A stretch of 5,199 nucleotides of DNA, taken from NCBI GenBank assembly GCA_020846815.1, contig JADLDF010000312.1, positions 1-5,199 of the forward strand, written 5' to 3'. Position numbers and translations under genes: made by a program. The stretch comes from Gammaproteobacteria bacterium. Lineage in GTDB: Bacteria; Pseudomonadota; Gammaproteobacteria; Steroidobacterales; Steroidobacteraceae. Of this stretch, positions 1 through 5,199 are shown piece after piece; within the stretch, counting starts at the first letter, position 1; each line of letters starts with the position of its first letter. A model generated the notes under the pieces. It searched no databases, was not told where the DNA came from, and saw only the letters and a list, made by a program, of their open reading frames with translations.

Positions 1-1041
1 ATGCCCAAGGACGTCACCGGCCGCTTCGGCGGCGTGAGCTTCCTGGTCATGATCGAGCGCGGCAACACCCGCGATGCCGAGGCCTGGGCCGAGCAGGTCG
101 TGCAGCACGTGCAGAAGAACACGTTCACGGTCGGCACCAAGACGCTGAGCGCCACCTGCAGCATCGGCCTCGCCGTGATCCCGCACGGCAACCCGGACCT
201 GAACGCGGCGATCGACGACGCGATCGACGCCTGCCGGCGCGCGCGCCAGCGCGGCGGCAACCAGGTCACCCTGCTCGACCGCGCCGACGCCGACACGCGC
301 GTGCAGGCCTACGACCAGGTCTGGGTCAAGCACATCAAGGCCGCGCTGATGGAGAACCGCTTCCGGCTGGTGCAGCAGCCGATCGCGAGCCTGCACGGCG
401 ACGACCCGCAGATGTTCGACCTGCTGGTGCGCATGGTCGACCTGCAGGGCAAGGAGGTCCTGCCCTCCGAGTTCATGCCGGCCGCGGAGCGCAACGACCT
501 GCTGAAGAACATCGACCGCTGGGTCATCGGCGCCTCGCTGTCGTTCGTCGCGCAGCGCAAGCCGGGATGCGTGTTCGTACGCCTGTCGCGCGACAGCGTG
601 CTGGATCCCTCGATGCCGATGTGGCTCGACGGCCAGCTCAAGGCCACCAAGGCGCAGCCGGCGCGCGTCTGCTTCCAGGTGCCCGAGGACATCGCCTCGA
701 GCTACCAGGTCCAGGTGCAGGCGCTGGCACGCGCGCTCAAGCAGCGCGGGCTGCGGTTCGCGCTGGAGCGCTTCGGCGCCGGCCGCGACCCGCTCGGCCT
801 GCTGAACCTCGTGCCGCTCGACTTCATCAAGGTCGATGGCGCGCTGATCCAGGGCCTCGCCGGCAACCCCGAAGTGCAGCAGAAAGTGCGGCTGCTGGTC
901 GGCGCCGCGAACACCAAGCAGATCCTGACCATCGCCGAGCGCGTCGAAGAGGCCAACACCATGGCCGTGCTGTTCCAGATCGGCGTGCAGTTCGTGCAGG
1001 GCTACTTCATCAACGAGCCCGAGCAGGTGGTGCTCGGCTGA
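1..1041 (+). CDS. FimX-like degenerate GGDEF-EAL protein, 5'-truncated by the window edge
   Basis: Probable c-di-GMP receptor rather than an enzyme. The 346 visible residues hold the end of a GGDEF domain (about 1-95) and a complete EAL domain (about 105-346). The GGDEF signature reads RFGGVSF at 8-14, so the catalytic Asp/Glu pair is Val12-Ser13; the RxxD inhibitory site reads MPKD at 1-4, lacking its Arg. In the EAL domain the signature is FDLLVR (139-144), the usual VNLS is VRLS (193-196), the first Glu of the ExTE motif is Gln226, and DDFGTG is ERFGAG (256-261). QP (126-127), Lys277, Asp279, Glu313 and QGY (333-335) remain. Loss of several metal ligands argues against phosphodiesterase activity, while the retained residues could still bind c-di-GMP, as in FimX, which controls type IV pilus assembly; that role is inferred from resemblance. 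The ATG at position 1 lies inside the GGDEF fold, so the true start and any PAS or receiver domain lie to the left. TGA stop at 1039-1041. A different degenerate GGDEF-EAL family is possible. Confidence 0.85.
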   Translation: MPKDVTGRFGGVSFLVMIERGNTRDAEAWAEQVVQHVQKNTFTVGTKTLSATCSIGLAVIPHGNPDLNAAIDDAIDACRRARQRGGNQVTLLDRADADTRVQAYDQVWVKHIKAALMENRFRLVQQPIASLHGDDPQMFDLLVRMVDLQGKEVLPSEFMPAAERNDLLKNIDRWVIGASLSFVAQRKPGCVFVRLSRDSVLDPSMPMWLDGQLKATKAQPARVCFQVPEDIASSYQVQVQALARALKQRGLRFALERFGAGRDPLGLLNLVPLDFIKVDGALIQGLAGNPEVQQKVRLLVGAANTKQILTIAERVEEANTMAVLFQIGVQFVQGYFINEPEQVVLG

Positions 1042-1079
1042 GGGAAAATAGATCGGATTTAAATCCGATCTATTTTCTC
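1042..1079. terminator. Bidirectional intrinsic terminator (near-perfect inverted repeat)
   Basis: The gap between the two convergent stop codons is one inverted repeat centred between 1060 and 1061. Positions 1044-1077 are a perfect 34-bp palindrome; the outer pair 1042/1079 also matches and only 1043/1078 does not (a G-U pair in plus-strand RNA). The core 1051-1070 (GATCGGATTT and its complement) can fold into a stem of about 8 bp with a UUAA loop. It is flanked by AAAATA on the left and TATTTT on the right, so transcripts from either side meet a hairpin followed by a U-rich run. Only 13 of 38 bases are G or C, in sharp contrast to the flanking genes. Placement and symmetry fit a shared terminator for the signalling gene and the parE-parC unit. 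A dispersed palindromic repeat serving the same purpose is not excluded. Confidence 0.85.
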
Positions 1080-3353
1080 CTACTTCGCTTCGGCCGGCGG
1101 CTCCACCCAGGTCTCGAGCCGCGTGACGCCGCGCCAGCCGCGCGGCAGGACCGAGCCGCGCTGCGCGCGCTCGCCTTTGTAGTCTTTGAGCTGCGACCAC
1201 TCGAGCGTCATCCTGCGCTCGCCGGCGTGCACGACCAGGCTGCCGCCCTTGTCGACGACGGCGACGCCGGCGAGCAGTTCCTCGCGCGCGGCCGCCCTGG
1301 CCGTGGGGATGTTGAACAGCTTGTTGCCCTTGCCCTTGGGCATCTCGGGCACTTCCTTCGCCGGGAACACCAGCAGGCGGCCCTCCGTGTTGGCGACGCA
1401 GACCAGCGAGTCGGGGCCGGCCACCGGCGCCGGGGGCAGCACCAGGCCGCCTTCCGGCACCGACAGCACGGTCTTGCCGGCACGGCGGTCGGTGATCAAA
1501 TCCTTTAGACGCGCCGTGAAACCGTAGCCGGCGTCGGACACCAGCAGCCACAGGCCTTCCAGATCACCCATCATCACGCCGGCGAACTTCGCGCCGTCCG
1601 GCGGATTCAGGCGGCCCGACAGCGGCTCGCCGAGTCCGCGCGCCGAGGGCAGCGAGTGTGCGGGCAGCGCGTAGCAGCGGCCCGTGGAGTCGATGAAGAC
1701 CGCGGACTGCAGCGCCATGCCGCGCACCGAGTGCTGGTAGCCGTCGCCCGACTTGAACTGCAGAGAGCGCGGGTCGATCTCATGGCCCTTGGCCTGGCGG
1801 ACCCAGCCGCCGGTCGAGAGCACGACCGTGACCGGGTCGTTGGCGATCAGCGAGGTCTCGTCGATCGCCTGCGCGGCCTCGCGCTCGACGATCCTGGAGC
1901 GGCGCGCATCGCCGTACTTCTCGACGTCGGCCTCGATCTCGGAGGCGATGAGCTTCTTCAGGCGTACCTTGCTCTTGAGGATCGCCTCGAGCTCGTCGCG
2001 CTCCTCGGCGAGCTTCTTCTGCTCCTCGCGGATCTTCATCTCCTCGAGCTTGGCGAGATGACGGAGCTTGGTCTCGAGGATGGCCTCGGCCTGCTCGTTC
2101 GAGAGCTTGAAGCGCTTCATCAACACCGGCTTCGGCTCTTCCTCACGACGGATGATGCGGATCACCTCGTCGAGGTTCAGATAGGCGACCAGCAGGCCGT
2201 CGAGGATGTGCAGACGCCTGCCGACCTTGTCGAGCCGCCACTGCAGACGCCGCGTCACCGTGGCCGTGCGGAACTGCAGCCACTCGGTCAGCATCTCGCG
2301 CAGGTTCATGACCCGCGGCCTGCCGTCGAGACCGATGACGTTGAGATTGACGCGGTAGTTGCGCTCGAGGTCGGTCGTGGCGCAGAGGTGCGCCATGAGC
2401 TGGTCGGTGTCGACCTTGCGGCCCTTCGGCACGATGACGATCCGGGTCGGATGCTCGTGGTCCGACTCGTCGCGGATGTCCTCGACCAGCGGCAGCTTCT
2501 TGGCCCGCATCTGCTCGGCGACTTGTTCCTGCACCTTGGAGCCGGAGGCGAGCCAGGGCAGCGTCGTGATGACGATGCAGTCGTCCTCGATCTTCCAGGT
2601 GGCGCGCGCCTTGAAGCTGCCGACGCCCTTGTCGTAGAACTCGACGAGGTCCGCGCGCGGCGAGACGATCTCGCCGCCGGTCGGCAGGTCCGGGCCCTTG
2701 ATGAACTTCATGAGCCCGCGGGTCGAGGTCTCCGGCTCATCGAGCAGATGGATGCAGGCCGCGCCGACCTCGCGCAGATTGTGCGGCGGGATGTCGGTCG
2801 CCATGCCGACCGCGATGCCGGTCGTGCCGTTCAGCAGCAGGTTCGGCAGCCGCGCCGGCAGCACCGCCGGCTCCTCGAGCCGGCCGTCGTAGTTCGGCAC
2901 CCAGTCGACCGTGCCCTCGCCGAGCTCGTCGAGCAGCGTCTCGGCGTAGCGCGTCAGCTTCGACTCGGTATAGCGCATGGCCGCGAACGACTTGGGGTCG
3001 TCCTGCGAACCCCAGTTGCCCTGCCCGTCCACGATCGGGTAGCGGTAGGCGAAGGGCTGGGCCATCAGCACCATGGCCTCGTAGCAGGCCGTGTCGCCGT
3101 GCGGATGGTATTTGCCGAGAACGTCGCCGACCGACAGCGCCGACTTGCGGTGCTTCTGCCCCGCCGACAGGCCGAGCTCGCTCATCGAATAGATGATGCG
3201 GCGCTGCACGGGCTTGAGGCCATCGCCGATCGCCGGCAGCGCGCGGTCGAGGATCACGTACATCGAGTAGTCGAGGTACGCCTTCTCGGTGAAGTCGCGC
3301 AGCGGGCGTTTCTCGATGCCCTCGAAGTTCAGTTCCAGGTCCTTCATCGTCAC
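1080..3353 (-). CDS. parC: DNA topoisomerase IV subunit A (ParC)
   Basis: DNA-cleaving and DNA-wrapping subunit of the heterotetrameric ParC2ParE2 enzyme, which decatenates replicated chromosomes in the cytoplasm. At 757 residues it is complete and close to the E. coli length (about 752). The breakage-reunion domain starts with the conserved [16 protein letters not shown] stretch (25-40) and [10 protein letters not shown] (43-52). KYHPHGD (81-87) lies in the quinolone-resistance region, and Arg127-Tyr128 in AAMRYTE are the catalytic pair. [10 protein letters not shown] (177-186) carries the DNA-bending Ile180. A charged helical stretch around 400-475 fits the coiled-coil gate, and the C-terminal beta-pinwheel spans about 500-757. 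QAKGHEID (520-527) stands where GyrA would carry its QRRGGKG-type box, which separates ParC from GyrA. The start is GTG at 3351-3353, directly preceded by an in-frame TGA, so translation cannot begin further upstream; ATG at codon 3 (3345-3347) is the alternative. Stop is TAG at 1080-1082. Residue 88 is Thr where E. coli ParC has Ser80. Probably co-transcribed with parE, 64 bp upstream. Confidence 0.98.
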   Translation of the reverse strand: MTMKDLELNFEGIEKRPLRDFTEKAYLDYSMYVILDRALPAIGDGLKPVQRRIIYSMSELGLSAGQKHRKSALSVGDVLGKYHPHGDTACYEAMVLMAQPFAYRYPIVDGQGNWGSQDDPKSFAAMRYTESKLTRYAETLLDELGEGTVDWVPNYDGRLEEPAVLPARLPNLLLNGTTGIAVGMATDIPPHNLREVGAACIHLLDEPETSTRGLMKFIKGPDLPTGGEIVSPRADLVEFYDKGVGSFKARATWKIEDDCIVITTLPWLASGSKVQEQVAEQMRAKKLPLVEDIRDESDHEHPTRIVIVPKGRKVDTDQLMAHLCATTDLERNYRVNLNVIGLDGRPRVMNLREMLTEWLQFRTATVTRRLQWRLDKVGRRLHILDGLLVAYLNLDEVIRIIRREEEPKPVLMKRFKLSNEQAEAILETKLRHLAKLEEMKIREEQKKLAEERDELEAILKSKVRLKKLIASEIEADVEKYGDARRSRIVEREAAQAIDETSLIANDPVTVVLSTGGWVRQAKGHEIDPRSLQFKSGDGYQHSVRGMALQSAVFIDSTGRCYALPAHSLPSARGLGEPLSGRLNPPDGAKFAGVMMGDLEGLWLLVSDAGYGFTARLKDLITDRRAGKTVLSVPEGGLVLPPAPVAGPDSLVCVANTEGRLLVFPAKEVPEMPKGKGNKLFNIPTARAAAREELLAGVAVVDKGGSLVVHAGERRMTLEWSQLKDYKGERAQRGSVLPRGWRGVTRLETWVEPPAEAK

Positions 3354-3358
3354 TCAGG

Positions 3359-3363
3359 CCTCC
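3359..3363 (-). promoter_or_regulatory. Shine-Dalgarno sequence of parC
   Basis: On the minus strand a full GGAGG stands 5 nt before the GTG start and 11 nt before the ATG at codon 3. Spacing slightly favours GTG but is short enough that the ATG could also be used. The rest of the 64-bp parE-parC spacer (3354-3417) is GC-rich, and I see no convincing promoter or terminator in it, which supports one transcript covering both genes. Confidence 0.65.
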
Positions 3364-3417
3364 GGGCGCTCGGCCGCAGGGCTGGGGTCCAGATTCGGTT
3401 CCGGCGCGGGTCCGGGA

Positions 3418-5199
3418 TCAGGGCACGACCTCGGCGAGGTTGCCCTTCTGCTCTAGCCACTCGCGCCGGTCGGCGGAGCGCTTCTTGGCGAGCAGCATGT
3501 CCATCAGGGAATCGGTCTCATCGCGCGCATCGAGCGTGAGCTGCACCAGCCGGCGCGTGCGCGGGTCCATCGTGGTCTCGCGCAGCTGGCTCGGATTCAT
3601 CTCGCCCAGGCCCTTGAAGCGCATGACCTGCGGCTTGGCACGCGACTCGCGCGCGAACCTCTCGAGGATCTGGTCGCGTTCGGCCTCGTCGAGCGCATAG
3701 GCCACCTGCTTGCCGGCGTCGACACGGAACAGCGGCGGCATCGCCACGAAGACGTGCCCCTGCACGACCAGCGGGCGGAAATGCCGCAGGAACAGCGCGC
3801 ACAGCAGCGTCGCGATGTGCTGCCCGTCGGAGTCGGCGTCGGCGAGGATGCAGATCCGGTGGTAGCGCAGCCGCGAGATGTCGGAAGTGCCCGGATCGAC
3901 GCCGAGTGCGACGCTGATGTCGTGTACCTCCTGCGACGAGCCGATCGCGCCGTGATCGAGCTCCCAGGTGTTCAGGATCTTGCCGCGCAGCGGCATGATC
4001 GCCTGGAAGTCCTTGTCGCGGGCCTGCTTGGCCGAGCCGCCGGCCGAGTCACCCTCGACCAGGAAGAGCTCGGAACGGCGCGGGTCGTCGCTGGCGCAGT
4101 CGGCAAGCTTGCCGGGCAGCGCGGGCCCGCTCGAGACGCGCTTGCGCTGCACCTTCTGCGCGGCCTTGAGGCGCTCCTGGGCGTTGTCGATCGCGTACTG
4201 GGCGATCTTCTCGCCGGCATCCGGATGCTGCGCCAGCCACAGGCCGAGATGGTCCTTGACGAAGCCCTCGACCAGCGCCGCGGCGTCGCGTGAGGCCAGG
4301 CGCTCCTTGGTCTGGCCCGCGAACTGCGGCTCGCGGACCTTGATCGACAGCACATAGCGCGCGCCGTCCCAGACATCCTCGGGCGTGAGCTTCACGCCGC
4401 GCGGCAGCAGGTTGCGGAACTCGCAGAACTCGCGGACCGCGGTGGTCGTGCCGGCACGCAGGCCGTTGACGTGCGTGCCGCCCTCGATGGTCGGAATCAG
4501 GTTGACGTAGCTCTCGGCGGTCGCCTGGTCGGCATCGGGCGCCCAGCAGAGCGCGAACTCGACCGTGTCGGCGTCCTGCTCGCGCTTGCCGGTGATGGGC
4601 TCGGCGGGCAGCCGCTCGACCTTGCCGAGCTCGTCCGCGAGATAGGCGCCGAGATCGCCGGTGAAGAACCACTCGTCCTTCTCGCCGGTGGCCTCGTTGT
4701 GGAAGCTGAGCTTCAGGCCCGGACAGAGCACCGCCTTGGCCTTGAGCACGTGGCGCAGCTGCGGCACCGAGAACTTGTCGGAGTCGAAATACTTGGGGTC
4801 GGGCCAGAAGCGCACCGTGGTGCCGGTATTGCGCTGCCCGGTGGTGCCGACGACCTCGAGCTTCGAGGAGATCTTGCCGTCCCGGAAGCCGATGTTGTAC
4901 TCCTTGCCGCCGCGCTTGATCCAGCACTCGAGCTGCCTGGAGAGCGCATTGACCACCGACACGCCGACGCCATGCAGGCCGCCGGAGAACTTGTAGTTCT
5001 CGCCGTCGAACTTGCCGCCTGCGTGCAGGCGCGTGAGGATCAGCTCGACGCCGCTGACCTTCTCCTTCGGGTGGATGTCTACCGGCATGCCGCGGCCGTC
5101 GTCCGCGACCTCGAGCGAGCCGTCCTTGTAGAGCGTGACCGCGATCTGCTTCGCGTATCCGCCCAGCGCCTCGTCGACGCTGTTGTCGATGACCTCGTG
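3418..5199 (-). CDS. parE: DNA topoisomerase IV subunit B (ParE), 5'-truncated by the window edge
   Basis: ATPase subunit of topoisomerase IV; ATP binding closes the N-terminal gate and drives strand passage through the ParC-cut DNA. The frame stays open to the right edge, giving 593 visible residues. Alignment of recalled E. coli landmarks suggests about 36 N-terminal residues are missing. The GHKL ATPase motifs are in order: EVIDNSVDE (2-10), DDGRGMP (33-39), GGLHGVGVS (73-81) and the NTGTT segment (124-128). The transducer has QTKERL with the ATP-contacting Lys298. The TOPRIM domain has VEGDSAGG (Glu382 as catalytic acid) and DADSDG (Asp454, 456, 458) as metal ligands. RFKGLGEMNP (527-536) and a LAEVVP tail follow. 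There is no large insertion after TOPRIM, unlike Gram-negative GyrB, and the immediate parC neighbour confirms ParE. ATG at 5086-5088 is the internal Met of DDGRGMP, not the start. Positions equivalent to E. coli Asp420, Leu445 and Ser458 are unchanged. Stop is TGA at 3418-3420. Confidence 0.98.
   Translation of the reverse strand, partial: HEVIDNSVDEALGGYAKQIAVTLYKDGSLEVADDGRGMPVDIHPKEKVSGVELILTRLHAGGKFDGENYKFSGGLHGVGVSVVNALSRQLECWIKRGGKEYNIGFRDGKISSKLEVVGTTGQRNTGTTVRFWPDPKYFDSDKFSVPQLRHVLKAKAVLCPGLKLSFHNEATGEKDEWFFTGDLGAYLADELGKVERLPAEPITGKREQDADTVEFALCWAPDADQATAESYVNLIPTIEGGTHVNGLRAGTTTAVREFCEFRNLLPRGVKLTPEDVWDGARYVLSIKVREPQFAGQTKERLASRDAAALVEGFVKDHLGLWLAQHPDAGEKIAQYAIDNAQERLKAAQKVQRKRVSSGPALPGKLADCASDDPRRSELFLVEGDSAGGSAKQARDKDFQAIMPLRGKILNTWELDHGAIGSSQEVHDISVALGVDPGTSDISRLRYHRICILADADSDGQHIATLLCALFLRHFRPLVVQGHVFVAMPPLFRVDAGKQVAYALDEAERDQILERFARESRAKPQVMRFKGLGEMNPSQLRETTMDPRTRRLVQLTLDARDETDSLMDMLLAKKRSADRREWLEQKGNLAEVVP

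Noticed and set aside
1..3. ATG at the first base taken as the start of the signalling gene
   Set aside because: It aligns with the Arg of the RxxD site, just before the GGDEF signature; a domain cannot begin there, so the gene is cut by the window.
567..1508. 313-codon plus-strand open frame spanning the signalling gene end, the palindrome and the parC end
   Set aside because: It is out of frame with the EAL domain, gives low-complexity Arg/Ala-rich sequence and reads through the terminator hairpin. It is a shadow of two real genes.
1656..3539. 627-codon open frame on the plus strand, antisense to parC
   Set aside because: It lies opposite unmistakable parC sequence and runs on across the parC start into the end of parE. 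The product is rich in Arg, Leu, Asp, Val and Ala with no recognisable domain, as expected for the antisense frame of a GC-rich gene.
3754..4293. 179-codon plus-strand open frame opposite parE
   Set aside because: It is antisense to the conserved TOPRIM region of parE and has no domain-like pattern of its own.
4049..4927. 292-codon minus-strand open frame within parE
   Set aside because: It is a shifted frame inside parE with low-complexity Arg/Ala/Gly-rich sequence; the ParE frame holds all GHKL and TOPRIM motifs.
5086..5088. ATG taken as the parE start
   Set aside because: This Met is inside the conserved DDGRGMP motif, and 37 more in-frame residues matching ParE, including EVIDNSVDE, lie upstream to the window edge.
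1080..5199. Gyrase (GyrA/GyrB) instead of topoisomerase IV
   Set aside because: The A subunit has AKGHEID in place of the GyrA box and the B subunit lacks the large Gram-negative GyrB insertion; ends and lengths match ParC and ParE.
1..5199. A novel defence, mobile or biosynthetic system
   Set aside because: All but about 100 bases are accounted for by three recognisable genes. I found no transposase, integrase, direct repeats, tRNA or unknown gene cluster.

Overview
The window reads as a GC-rich proteobacterial chromosome segment (roughly two thirds G+C by eye), most likely from a gammaproteobacterium. This rests on the close family resemblance of ParE and ParC to gammaproteobacterial topoisomerase IV, on the parE-parC order, and on a FimX-type degenerate GGDEF-EAL protein, a class best known from Pseudomonas and Xanthomonas relatives. 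Genus cannot be set from the sequence alone.

Layout: (1) 1-1041, plus strand: the 3' part of a gene for a c-di-GMP signalling protein with the end of a GGDEF domain and a complete EAL domain, both with key catalytic residues replaced. Its 5' end lies outside the window. (2) 1042-1079: a 38-bp AT-rich inverted repeat that fills the whole gap between two convergent genes and reads as a bidirectional intrinsic terminator. (3) 1080-3353, minus strand: complete parC, topoisomerase IV subunit A. (4) 3354-3417: a 64-bp spacer with no gene, holding the parC Shine-Dalgarno sequence. (5) 3418-5199, minus strand: parE, topoisomerase IV subunit B, open through the right edge and missing only about its first 36 residues.

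parE and parC lie head to tail on the minus strand with a short spacer and are probably co-transcribed. Their products form the A2B2 type II topoisomerase that separates daughter chromosomes after replication. ParE supplies the ATPase and the TOPRIM metal site, ParC the DNA-cleaving tyrosine and the C-terminal DNA-wrapping domain. The signalling gene runs toward this pair from the left and shares only the terminator with it, so no functional link is implied.

No mobile element, CRISPR array, RNA gene or unknown multi-gene system is visible. This is largely housekeeping DNA; the points worth a second look are the degenerate c-di-GMP protein and the near-perfect palindrome.
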